From a bacterium UBP3_UBA6266 (GTDB lineage Bacteria; Auribacterota; UBA6266), in assembly GCA_002440765.1 (NCBI GenBank), contig DJVC01000029.1, positions 1 through 39,765 of the forward strand: a DNA stretch of 39,765 nucleotides, in the 5' to 3' direction. Below, in pieces: positions 13,561-20,956 of this stretch. The notes beneath the pieces are model-generated. The model saw only the letters and a list, made by a program, of their open reading frames with translations, searched no databases and had not been told where the DNA came from. The position numbers and the translations under genes are program-made. Each line of letters begins with the position of its first letter. The stretch's first letter is position 1.

Positions 13561-14294
13561 AAACATGGATTGCATTCTGGAACATTTTACTTAAGGATAT
13601 ATGTTCCTATTATCTGAAACCGCCTAATATCAGTTGGGGGCTGCTTTTTCCCCTGGTTTGGATAACGATGTTTTTTATTCGTTCCGGCATGGGAATGGAT
13701 AAGCTCCCGGATTTGCTTCCCGGTCTGGTGGCGCTAAGTATTCTCTTTGGAACAACCAGTGTTCTTTCAGTCACGGTAACTTTTGAAAAGAAGGGCAGGT
13801 CTTTCGAACGTCTCCTGCTCGCCCCCATATCACTGGAGATTTTGATGTTGGCCAAAACATCAGGCGCTATTCTATTCGGAACAATAAATGCTCTTGTGCC
13901 GATTTTTGTGGCAATGTTTTTAACCGACTTATCCGCTATAAACTGGTATGTTCTCGTACCTGCAATAGTACTAATCGCCGTAAGCTCGACTTTTTTGGGG
14001 CTGTTTATTGCTGTTTCGGTTAAAGAGGTATTTGAGGCACAGACGTTCTCTAACTTTTTCCGATTTCCGATGATTTTTCTCTGCGGTCTTTTTTTTCCTA
14101 TTACATCTCTTCCGATTTTTTTGCGTCCACTTTCATACGCTTTGCCTCTTACATACGGTACCGATATTTTGCGTGGTTCGATGACCGGATCGAACGTGAT
14201 GCCGTTCGCGTTGGACTTTCTTGTCCTCTCAGGTTTTTGCGCTGTGCTGTTTTATATCAGCCTGAGAAATATAAACAAAAAGTGGATTACATAA
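13557..14294 (+). CDS. ABC-2 type exporter, membrane subunit
   Basis: The 245-residue protein has six hydrophobic segments. Features of ABC2_membrane permeases are the N-terminal KDICSYYLKPPN, the FEKKGRSFERLLLAPIS coupling loop and the C-terminal FLCGLFFPITSLPIFLRPLSYALPLTYGTDILRG. It is translationally coupled to the ATPase and forms the transmembrane pore with it, probably as a NodJ/DrrB-like homodimer. Its stop is followed within 6 bp by an attC-like half site. Confidence 0.87.
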   Translation: MKTWIAFWNILLKDICSYYLKPPNISWGLLFPLVWITMFFIRSGMGMDKLPDLLPGLVALSILFGTTSVLSVTVTFEKKGRSFERLLLAPISLEILMLAKTSGAILFGTINALVPIFVAMFLTDLSAINWYVLVPAIVLIAVSSTFLGLFIAVSVKEVFEAQTFSNFFRFPMIFLCGLFFPITSLPIFLRPLSYALPLTYGTDILRGSMTGSNVMPFALDFLVLSGFCAVLFYISLRNINKKWIT

Positions 14295-14402
14295 CTCCTG
14301 GCGTAACAAAGTGTTCCGGCGGATGGCTAATCGCGGCCGCTGGGCTTGGTCGTTCATCCATATCTCCTTGCAATTACTTTTCCTGTCTTTTATCATTAAA
14401 TA

Positions 14403-14840
14403 ATGTTTGGGTTAATCCAAAAACTTAAGAGATGGCTTTTCCCCGTTAAAATAGTTGTTGATACGAATATATTTGTCGGCGCTTACTGGAACGAGAGAAG
14501 CGCATCCGCCGCTATACTGGAGAAAATAGAGAAAAAGGAAGTAAAACTCCTGTATTCCAAAAGCATAGAAAAAGAGCTGTTCTTTATATTAAGACAGATG
14601 AAAGCCCGGCGGGCATTCCTCGAGAGGGTTAAGAACATACTTGCCTTGAGCAGGGAAGTCAGGCCCGCGGAAAAAATCGAAGTCGTAAAAGATGATTATT
14701 CCGATAACAAATATTTCGCGTGCGCGCTTAGCGGCAAAGCCGACTGGATAATATCTTCGGATAAGCATTTCCATTCCGTGAAGAATTTCGGTATTCCTGT
14801 AGTAAGAGCGTCAGAGTTTATAAAAATTGCATTACTTTGA
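14403..14840 (+). CDS. PIN-domain ribonuclease-like protein
   Basis: The 145-residue protein has VKIVVDTNIFVGAYWN (D20), a conserved Glu region after IEKE, the acidic run DDYSDNKYFACAL and ADWIISSDKHF. This is the four-acid PIN fold of COG1569-like VapC relatives. Such proteins cleave RNA as toxins, but no antitoxin gene accompanies it, so it may be an orphan or a non-toxin PIN protein. The first 14 residues precede the usual start of the domain; no strong ribosome site is visible before ATG 14403, so the exact start is uncertain. Confidence 0.75.
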   Translation: MFGLIQKLKRWLFPVKIVVDTNIFVGAYWNERSASAAILEKIEKKEVKLLYSKSIEKELFFILRQMKARRAFLERVKNILALSREVRPAEKIEVVKDDYSDNKYFACALSGKADWIISSDKHFHSVKNFGIPVVRASEFIKIALL

Positions 14841-14858
14841 AATATTGAGGAAATAGGG

Positions 14859-14884
14859 GGGAGGGCGGTGTTTCATGCCCTCCC
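14859..14884. terminator. Bidirectional hairpin between converging genes
   Basis: GGGAGGGC (14859-14866) pairs perfectly with GCCCTCCC (14877-14884) around a 10-nt loop. It lies between the PIN gene (+, ends 14840) and the PEP-CTERM gene (-, ends 14895). T-tracts are weak on both sides, but the position fits a shared terminator. Confidence 0.55.
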
Positions 14885-14894
14885 ATGGGGTTGT

Positions 14895-15566
14895 CTATTT
14901 TTTGGTTTTAAAAGCAAAACCTATTATCCCCGCCAGTCCTATGCCCAGCAGCACAAAACTTGCCGGTTCGGGAACTACATCCGCGCTAAAATTATCGAAC
15001 TCGCCCCAGCTTACGCTGTTGTAAAGTCCGATATTTCCGGAAGGTATTCCCGAGAGGCTTTTTGAGACAGAATCAGAACCGAGTGTAAGAGTTGCGGCGC
15101 TGCTGCTTACATCCAGAGACAGCGCATATTGTGTTCCCGCGCTAAGAGCGGCTATCCCCTGATTATTCCATCCGCCGACGTTTTGCCAGCGGCTTCCGTC
15201 CCATGAATACTCATTAACGCCTATGATCCAGCCGCTGGTATCTTTCCATAATCCTGCGGCAAACATCGAGCTTGTATAATCTCCTCCGAAAAGTATCCCT
15301 ATGCCTGATTCGGCGGCGTAGTAGCCTTTACTGAAATCAACCGAAATATTTCCGCCCTGGAAGTCCCATCCGACAGTTGATTTTTGCCAGTAACCTTCGC
15401 CCGCGTTGTTTTTGTATATTCCGTCTTCAGCAATCCATGTTGTTCCGCTTTCAGGCGTCCATCCGTCGGCTACTCCGTCATCGAAATTTTCAAGCAGAGC
15501 GGGAGCGTTTGATGAGAGCAATGCAAATGCGGTAAATATCACCATTACAAATAAACTTCTTTTCAT
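14895..15566 (-). CDS. PEP-CTERM secreted protein
   Basis: The start is ATG 15566: the Shine-Dalgarno AAGGAGGAA lies inside the longer reading frame, so the upstream ATG is rejected. The product (223 residues) has a signal peptide (hydrophobic 4-19). A beta-rich laminin-G/lectin-like body follows: LENFDDGVADGWTPESGTTW, then many Gly, Ser and Trp. It ends VPEPASFVLLGIGLAGIIGF with a basic FKTKK tail. That last segment is the PEP-CTERM sorting signal recognised by exosortase, so the protein should be processed and released or placed at the surface. No exosortase gene is in the window. It is transcribed divergently from argF. Confidence 0.88.
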   Translation of the reverse strand: MKRSLFVMVIFTAFALLSSNAPALLENFDDGVADGWTPESGTTWIAEDGIYKNNAGEGYWQKSTVGWDFQGGNISVDFSKGYYAAESGIGILFGGDYTSSMFAAGLWKDTSGWIIGVNEYSWDGSRWQNVGGWNNQGIAALSAGTQYALSLDVSSSAATLTLGSDSVSKSLSGIPSGNIGLYNSVSWGEFDNFSADVVPEPASFVLLGIGLAGIIGFAFKTKK

Positions 15567-15593
15567 TCTTCCTCCTTTCATACGGTTAACTTA

Positions 15594-15608
15594 GTTTCAT
15601 TATGAAAC
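15594..15608. promoter_or_regulatory. Perfect palindromic operator GTTTCAT-T-ATGAAAC
   Basis: This 15-bp palindrome lies in the 5' leader of the PEP-CTERM gene. A near copy preceded by the same TTA sits 51 bp away (15645-15659). Spacing close to five helical turns suggests cooperative binding by one dimeric regulator, probably as a repressor because the sites are downstream of the predicted - strand start. Confidence 0.55.
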
Positions 15609-15644
15609 AATATAAGGCCAAAAATAAAAGTTTATAAACACTTA

Positions 15645-15659
15645 GTTTCTTTATGAAAT
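15645..15659. promoter_or_regulatory. Second copy of the palindromic operator
   Basis: GTTTCTTTATGAAAT matches the palindrome at 15594-15608 at 13 of 15 positions and is also preceded by TTA. It lies just downstream of the predicted transcription start of the PEP-CTERM gene (about 15666 on the - strand). Confidence 0.5.
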
Positions 15660-15672
15660 AAACTTATTCCAT

Positions 15673-15701
15673 AATATAACCGTAAATCTTATATTTGTCA
15701 A
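15673..15701 (-). promoter_or_regulatory. Promoter of the PEP-CTERM gene
   Basis: Read on the - strand: TTGACA at 15701-15696, a 17-bp spacer, and TATATT at 15678-15673. It matches the sigma-70 consensus closely and gives a leader of about 100 bases containing both palindromes. Confidence 0.65.
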
Positions 15702-15728
15702 GTTGCAAATAAAAGAATAAGTCAAATC

Positions 15729-15773
15729 TTGACATTAAAAACTTTTTTACGGATAATAACTGTTTCATTGAAT
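15729..15773 (+). promoter_or_regulatory. Promoter of argF with an operator half-site at +1
   Basis: TTGACA (15729-15734), a 17-bp spacer and GATAAT (15752-15757) form a strong promoter. The predicted start (about 15764) lies inside GTTTCATTGAAT (15762-15773), which shares GTTTCATT with the palindromes in front of the divergent gene. Both promoters may answer to the same regulator. Confidence 0.6.
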
Positions 15774-15784
15774 AGGGGATGAAT

Positions 15785-16732
15785 ATGCTAAAGAAGGATT
15801 TAATTGATTTGGCGGATTTATCAAGGGACGATGTCCTGGAGATATTTTCCGCCTCCGCAAAACTGAAAAAGAAACTCAAAGAAAAGAACCCGGTTGACAT
15901 TCTCAAAGGTAAAACACTTGTTATGCTTTTTGAGAAGCCTTCCCTCAGGACAAGGGTCACTTTTGAGGTGGGGATGTTCCAGTTGGGCGGAATTGCGATT
16001 AACCTTGACCCGTCTACGGTTAAGTTGGGGGTAAGGGAAAGCATTTACGACGCCGCGAAAAATTTTTCGCGGTGGGTTAACGGAATTATGGTCAGGACTT
16101 TCTCGCACAAAAAAGTCGAGGAACTTGCCGAGTATTCCGAGGTGCCCGTTATAAACGGCCTTACGGATTTGCTTCATCCATGCCAGATTTTGACGGATGT
16201 TTTTACGATTATTGAAAAATTTTCTCTTAATCCCGCCGACCCGGATTTTAAAGGTATGAAAGTGGCGTATGTCGGTGACGGCAATAATGTCGTGAATTCG
16301 CTCGTTCAGGCTTCCGGATTACTGGGTTTTGATTTAAGTATTGCCTCGCCGGATGGATATTTCTGCGGTAAAAAAATTCTTACATCAGCCAAAATTCTGG
16401 CAAAAACAAGCGGCGCCGGAATAGAAATAGGAACAGACCCTTATGAGGCGGTTAAAAATGCCGATGTCGTTTATACGGATGTATGGGTAAGCATGGGAAA
16501 AGAAAGTGAACAATCCAAAAGGGCGAAAATCTTTAAGCCGTTCCAGGTGAATAAAAAACTTTTCTCCCGCGCCAAGAAGACAGCTTTTTTTATGCATTGC
16601 CTGCCTGCCCACAGGGGCGAGGAAGTAACCGACGAAGTCATAGACAGTCCTAACTCGATAGTTTTCGATCAGGCGGAAAACAGGCTTCACGTCCAGAAGG
16701 GTATTTTAAGTATTCTTATGAAAGATTCCTGA
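15785..16732 (+). CDS. argF: Ornithine carbamoyltransferase
   Basis: The enzyme joins carbamoyl phosphate and ornithine to give citrulline in arginine synthesis, or runs in reverse in catabolism. ATG 15785 is preferred over 15779 because AGGGGA then sits 5 bases upstream. The 315 residues show the carbamoyl-phosphate site SLRTR (53-57), HPCQ (131-134), the ornithine-loop DVWVSMG that separates OTC from aspartate transcarbamoylase, and HCLPA (271-275). The protein looks complete. It is the first gene after a strong promoter, and a large glycoside phosphorylase gene begins 6 bp downstream, an odd operon partner for an arginine enzyme. Confidence 0.93.
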   Translation: MLKKDLIDLADLSRDDVLEIFSASAKLKKKLKEKNPVDILKGKTLVMLFEKPSLRTRVTFEVGMFQLGGIAINLDPSTVKLGVRESIYDAAKNFSRWVNGIMVRTFSHKKVEELAEYSEVPVINGLTDLLHPCQILTDVFTIIEKFSLNPADPDFKGMKVAYVGDGNNVVNSLVQASGLLGFDLSIASPDGYFCGKKILTSAKILAKTSGAGIEIGTDPYEAVKNADVVYTDVWVSMGKESEQSKRAKIFKPFQVNKKLFSRAKKTAFFMHCLPAHRGEEVTDEVIDSPNSIVFDQAENRLHVQKGILSILMKDS

Positions 16733-16738
16733 TCGGAG

Positions 16739-19555
16739 ATGCCCGGCAGAATGAAAAACAGGAAATTGTCTTATTCGGATATCAAAAAACCGTCCTCATC
16801 GGATTTGAAAATAACGGATAAAATCCCTCTCAATCCCTCGGTTAAAAAAGCGTGGATAGACAATTCAGGCAATCTGGTTACCGAAAGGTATGTTTCCGAT
16901 AGCTTGTTGGGGAAAACACGAAAAGGGAAAAAATTCTGGTTTTTTGACGGGCAGGGTAACTGTGTTATGGAGCAGTCGCATAACCTGCCCTTGCCTTTTG
17001 TTCATATGCTCGCCACAGGAACGCAGTGTTACAGTATCTGCGACCATTTCCTGAGAGGTTATTTCGGTATTGATTACACGCGTATGTTCGGCGAATTTGA
17101 CGGGCATTATTTTCCTAAAGACCAGGGCCGGTTTGTATGGGTGCGCTCAAGAGATGATAAATCCTGCTGGTGCGTGAACTATGTCCCGCAGAGGACGGTA
17201 GAACCCGATGCCTTCACATCAACTTTCGGAATGGGGTTTGCTTCTGTCGAGAACGAATCGAGAAGCCTGGGATTGAAGGGAAAAATAGAAGTTTTTATCC
17301 CATTAAAAGACAAGACCGAATACTGGATAGTCGAGATTGAGAATACAGGCGGAAAAAATAAAGAGATAGATCTTATCTGCGCCGTTCCGGTGTTCGGCGG
17401 CAGCAGGCATTATGTTGAATATCACAGGGATGTTGTCCGGCTGTATAATAAGGCGGTGTGCGATAATAAAAAGGGATCCATTAAAATAAAGCCGGGAATA
17501 GAATGGGTGCAAGGGCGTTCGAAGAAAAGCGATATAACATATTTTATGAGCGCTGTCTCGGATACGGGCAAAAAGCCCGACCGTTATTATACGGACAGGG
17601 AGTCTTTTCTGGGCCCCCATCAAAGATGGGCCGAGCCTCTCAGTATCCTGGCGGATCTTCCTCCGAAATATGAAATGATTGGCGAAGAGGCTGTGGGCGC
17701 TGTCCAGTTTTCACGCGTGACCCTGAAACCCGGCGAAAAAAAATATTTTATCGTACAGAACGGCATCGGGATTACGGAAAAAGAATCAGATGTGTCGATT
17801 AGGAAAAATACTTATAAGAACGCGGTTGAAGAATTAAATAAGGTAAAAAAATTCTGGGATGAGAATATAAACCGGAAGAAGATTGAAACGCGCAGCCGCG
17901 ATTTCAATATTTCGTGGAACAAGTGGTGGTATTACCAGCTTTCTATGCGGCGCTGGTTCGGAAACACAGGGCACCCTGAGTTCGATTACGGCACCGACTT
18001 CAGCGGGTGGAGAGAAATCTGGCAGGATATGATAGGGGCTATCCTGGTAGATGCCGGGAGCGCCGAAACCCAGCTTCTTGATACCCTTTCCGGTATAAGG
18101 CTTGACGGCACAAATGCCACAAGATTTTTCGCGAGGACCGGGAAATTCGGCTCCGATAAGCTTAACGGGCTCTGGTGCGACCATCCCTACTGGACTGCCC
18201 AGACAGTGCTGCTTTTTGTGGATTATATGGGACAAATAGATTATTGCCTGAGAAAAAGGGTTCCGTATTTCAAAGATTTATATTTGAACAGAGGAGGTTC
18301 TGTTGATAAGAATTGGGCTGAAAATGCTGTAGGTTTTGCGAAAGATAAAAAACGGAGAAAAGTCTTGGGTACGGTTCTTGAGCATATTCTGGTTCAGAAC
18401 CTCACTATGTTTTATGATTGCGGTAAAAACGGGCTTCTGTCAATTAAACGCGCCGATTGGAATGACGGCATGGACCAGCTTTGGGGAGAAAGCGTTACTT
18501 TTACCATGGGCAATGTCCAGAACCTCAAAGATATTGCAGGTTACCTTCAGAAACTGAAAGATAAAAAATCAGTTTCCGAAGTGGAATTAATGGAGGAAAT
18601 AAAGATTCTTTTGGGGAAAAATACTTCCAATCCCGGTGAGAGGAAAAAAATCCTTAATGATTTTGTCGGAAAAGTTGATTGCGGGGTAACGGGACGAAAA
18701 ATCAGGATTCCTATAGACACGCTTATCGGAGATCTCAGGAAAAAAGAAGCTATATTAAAAAACATTATAAACAAAAAGGCATGGAACGGGGAATATTACA
18801 CGGGCTATTTTTACAGGGACGGGAATCCGGTTGATACAAAATTCGGCAGGAATAAGTTTGAAATCAACCTTATGCCCCAGTCTTTTTCGATTATTTCCGG
18901 CACGGCAGACGGGCAAAAGGCCGAAAAAGTGATTAAATCGGTTAATAAATACCTTAGAGACAGAACCGTTGGCGGTCTTAAGTTGAATTATCCTCCTTAC
19001 AGGGAATTTGACCCGATGATAGGGCGCTTGACAGGTTTTGCCCCCGGAACGAAGGAAAATAATGCCGTTTTCAATCACGCGAACCTGTTCTGGATATACG
19101 CTATGCTGCTGCTGGGGAAACCCGGAGAAGCATTCAGGTCCTGGGACGGTATTAATCCGTTGAACCACGAGCAGACCGAGGCTAAAATACCGCCTTTTCT
19201 TCCTGAATACTGGGTTTCCGAAGATAACGGACATATAAGCGGGCGCGGAGAATATCCTCTCCTGACCGGCTCGGCCGTATGGGCCCGTATTATTTTTGAA
19301 AGGTATGTGATAGGTTTCAGGGCTTATGTTGACGGTATTACCATAGACCCGAAAATTCCCGCGGGAGAGAGCTGGAAAGATGTAAAATTTTATACTAGAT
19401 TTAAAGGCGCGGACTATGTAATAAATGTGCAAAATCCTACGGGAAAAGCTGTTAGAAAAATAAATAAGATACTGGTTAACGGCAGGGAACATAAGGATCT
19501 TTTTATAAGCCCGTCCAAAAATAAAAAGACTTTTATCAGGGTAATCTTGGGATGA
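16739..19555 (+). CDS. Glycoside phosphorylase of the GH94 group (clan GH-Q)
   Basis: This 938-residue protein has no signal peptide and is probably cytoplasmic. It has an N-terminal beta-sandwich (about 40-340, with FDGQGNCVMEQSHNLPLPF and YVPQRTVEPDAF). An (alpha/alpha)6 barrel follows, including WNKWWYYQLSMRRWFGN, DFSGWREIWQDM, KRADWNDGMDQLWGES (ADWND at 572-576, the family's catalytic Asp region), and RLTGFAPGTKENNAVFNHAN near the phosphate-binding part. Known relatives split beta-linked glucosides with phosphate to give glucose 1-phosphate; cellobiose, laminaribiose, sophoro-oligosaccharide and chitobiose are all possible. The exact substrate cannot be read here. ATG 16739 lies almost on the Shine-Dalgarno (CGGAG), so ATG 16751 is an alternative start. 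It is cotranscribed with argF by spacing. Confidence 0.83.
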   Translation: MPGRMKNRKLSYSDIKKPSSSDLKITDKIPLNPSVKKAWIDNSGNLVTERYVSDSLLGKTRKGKKFWFFDGQGNCVMEQSHNLPLPFVHMLATGTQCYSICDHFLRGYFGIDYTRMFGEFDGHYFPKDQGRFVWVRSRDDKSCWCVNYVPQRTVEPDAFTSTFGMGFASVENESRSLGLKGKIEVFIPLKDKTEYWIVEIENTGGKNKEIDLICAVPVFGGSRHYVEYHRDVVRLYNKAVCDNKKGSIKIKPGIEWVQGRSKKSDITYFMSAVSDTGKKPDRYYTDRESFLGPHQRWAEPLSILADLPPKYEMIGEEAVGAVQFSRVTLKPGEKKYFIVQNGIGITEKESDVSIRKNTYKNAVEELNKVKKFWDENINRKKIETRSRDFNISWNKWWYYQLSMRRWFGNTGHPEFDYGTDFSGWREIWQDMIGAILVDAGSAETQLLDTLSGIRLDGTNATRFFARTGKFGSDKLNGLWCDHPYWTAQTVLLFVDYMGQIDYCLRKRVPYFKDLYLNRGGSVDKNWAENAVGFAKDKKRRKVLGTVLEHILVQNLTMFYDCGKNGLLSIKRADWNDGMDQLWGESVTFTMGNVQNLKDIAGYLQKLKDKKSVSEVELMEEIKILLGKNTSNPGERKKILNDFVGKVDCGVTGRKIRIPIDTLIGDLRKKEAILKNIINKKAWNGEYYTGYFYRDGNPVDTKFGRNKFEINLMPQSFSIISGTADGQKAEKVIKSVNKYLRDRTVGGLKLNYPPYREFDPMIGRLTGFAPGTKENNAVFNHANLFWIYAMLLLGKPGEAFRSWDGINPLNHEQTEAKIPPFLPEYWVSEDNGHISGRGEYPLLTGSAVWARIIFERYVIGFRAYVDGITIDPKIPAGESWKDVKFYTRFKGADYVINVQNPTGKAVRKINKILVNGREHKDLFISPSKNKKTFIRVILG

Positions 19556-19569
19556 AGGAAATTATCGCC

Positions 19570-19597
19570 TTGACAAATCCTGAAATAGTATTATATT
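19570..19597 (+). promoter_or_regulatory. Promoter of the secreted glycan-binding/glucanase operon
   Basis: TTGACA (19570-19575), 16-bp spacer, TATATT (19592-19597). Transcription would begin near 19604, giving a leader of roughly 118 bases that includes the LacI-type operator at 19632. Confidence 0.6.
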
Positions 19598-19631
19598 TAT
19601 AGGGTAGGTTTGGTTTTTTTTTGCGAAAAAA

Positions 19632-19645
19632 TGTAACCGTTTACA
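19632..19645. promoter_or_regulatory. LacI-family operator TGTAACCGTTTACA
   Basis: TGTAA-CCGT-TTACA is a near-perfect palindrome with the central CG typical of LacI/GalR-family sites. It lies about 28 bases downstream of the predicted start, a repressing position. A LacI-family gene closes the same gene series (30,460), so it is the likely ligand-responsive repressor. A further GTTACA half follows at 19652-19657. Confidence 0.65.
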
Positions 19646-19721
19646 CACATTGTTACATTTGTCAATAGTAAGACTTGATTTATCATTGATTTTTGGGAAA
19701 TCAGGGGGAAAAGGAGGGAAA

Positions 19722-20288
19722 ATGGGGAACCTTATTGTTTGTGTAATTACTTTACTTACCGTTGTAATCCTGCCTTTAAGCGCTTCCGCGGAAACAGTCC
19801 TTGCCGATTTTAATAGCGGTTCTTCGCCCAATAATGTGGGCGGCGGCCTCGGCGCATGGGATAAAGATCCTCAGGACAGCACACAGACCTGCCGGGAATC
19901 GTTTGACAGCATGGTAAAAAACGGTAACAGCGGATGTTCGTTAAAGCTCGATTACGATGTCGATTCGCCCAATGCGGCGTTTAACGGTTTCTGGATGAAA
20001 CTTAATAATATGAACCTTTCACAGTATCAGACGCTGAACCTTTGGGTTAAGGGTGACCAGTCCAGAGGATACACCGAAAGATTTAAAATCGAACTTAAAA
20101 CGCCGGACGGTGTCGGCAAGTACTATATTACCGGTATCAATTCGGACTGGCAGAAAATTTCCATACCTCTTTCGGGTTTCGGGCTTGGCAGTCTCGCCAG
20201 CTGTACGGAGCTGGTAGTTGTTTTTGAAGACCAGGTCGCTACCGATAAAGACGGGACAATATATATAGATGATATTTCTGTTGAATAA
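19722..20288 (+). CDS. Secreted carbohydrate-binding-like beta-sandwich protein (copy 1)
   Basis: ATG 19722 follows AAAAGGAGGG. The 188-residue product has a signal peptide ending ASAE (LIVCVITLLTVVILPLSASA). One domain of about 165 residues follows: VLADFNSGSSPNNVGG, GAWDKDP, FNGFWMKLN, TLNLWVKGD, RFKIELKTPDG and a final GTIYIDDISVE. The alternating strands ending in Y-I-D-D resemble CBM11/CIA30-like galactose-binding folds, and the same domain forms the N-terminus of the enzyme at 22,430. It likely binds glycan outside the cytoplasm. It is first in the operon behind the LacI-type operator. Confidence 0.75.
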   Translation: MGNLIVCVITLLTVVILPLSASAETVLADFNSGSSPNNVGGGLGAWDKDPQDSTQTCRESFDSMVKNGNSGCSLKLDYDVDSPNAAFNGFWMKLNNMNLSQYQTLNLWVKGDQSRGYTERFKIELKTPDGVGKYYITGINSDWQKISIPLSGFGLGSLASCTELVVVFEDQVATDKDGTIYIDDISVE

Positions 20289-20308
20289 ATTATTAGTGTA
20301 AGTAATAT
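20281..20308 (+). promoter_or_regulatory. Possible internal promoter before copy 2
   Basis: TTGAAT (20281-20286), 16-bp spacer, TAATAT (20303-20308) overlaps the end of copy 1 and would give the second binding protein a start of its own. No operator is seen. Confidence 0.3.
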
Positions 20309-20343
20309 AAATTGTGGGGGAAAAGAGAAGAAAGGAGTAAGAG

Positions 20344-20907
20344 ATGAAGAAAGTATTGGTTGCTATTGTAATGGCATCGTTGACAATCAGCCTTCCCGCC
20401 TATGCCGCGCAGAAAGTCCTCGCGGATTTTAACAGCGGGACAAAACCCAACAATGTGGGCGGTGATTTTGGCGCGTGGGACAAGGACCCTGTAGATAACA
20501 CACAGACATGCGTCGAATCATTTGATGATGTTGTTAAACACGGGGAAAGAGGTTTTTCGATGAAACTGAAATATGATGTTGATTCGCCTAATCCCGCGTT
20601 TAACGGTTTCTGGATGAAACTGAACGGCATTAACCTGTCGCCTTATAAGACTTTGAATCTATGGGTTAAAGGGGATGCTGCCGAAGGGTGCACATCAAGG
20701 TTTAAAATCGAACTTAAAACGCCGGATGGGGTCGGAGCGTACTACGTGACCGGTGTAAATAATGAATGGCAGATGTTCACAATTCCGCTGGAAGCGTTTA
20801 ACCTCCCGAGCCTTGAAAATTGCCAGGAGTTTGTTGTTGTGTTTGAAGACAGGATAGCGGATGCAAAATCGGGAATAATTTACATTGATGATGTAAGCGT
20901 GGAATAA
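20344..20907 (+). CDS. Secreted carbohydrate-binding-like beta-sandwich protein (copy 2)
   Basis: This 187-residue protein has a signal peptide (MKKVLVAIVMASLTISLPAY, cleavage near YAA) and one domain about 70% identical by eye to copy 1: VLADFNSGTKPNNVGG, GAWDKDP, FNGFWMKLN, TLNLWVKGD and IIYIDDVSVE are shared. Differences concentrate in loops (e.g. the Cys/Tyr around GCTSRF), which would suit altered ligand preference after tandem duplication. AAAGGAG precedes ATG 20344. Confidence 0.75.
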   Translation: MKKVLVAIVMASLTISLPAYAAQKVLADFNSGTKPNNVGGDFGAWDKDPVDNTQTCVESFDDVVKHGERGFSMKLKYDVDSPNPAFNGFWMKLNGINLSPYKTLNLWVKGDAAEGCTSRFKIELKTPDGVGAYYVTGVNNEWQMFTIPLEAFNLPSLENCQEFVVVFEDRIADAKSGIIYIDDVSVE

Positions 20908-20956
20908 TCGCTCTTTTCAATCATATATTATAGAAATAAAAAAGGACAGTTTCCGG

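Noticed and set aside
18755-19492. 245-codon open frame on the - strand inside the phosphorylase gene
   Set aside because: It is the complement of a well-supported GH94-type coding region, and its product has no recognisable motifs.
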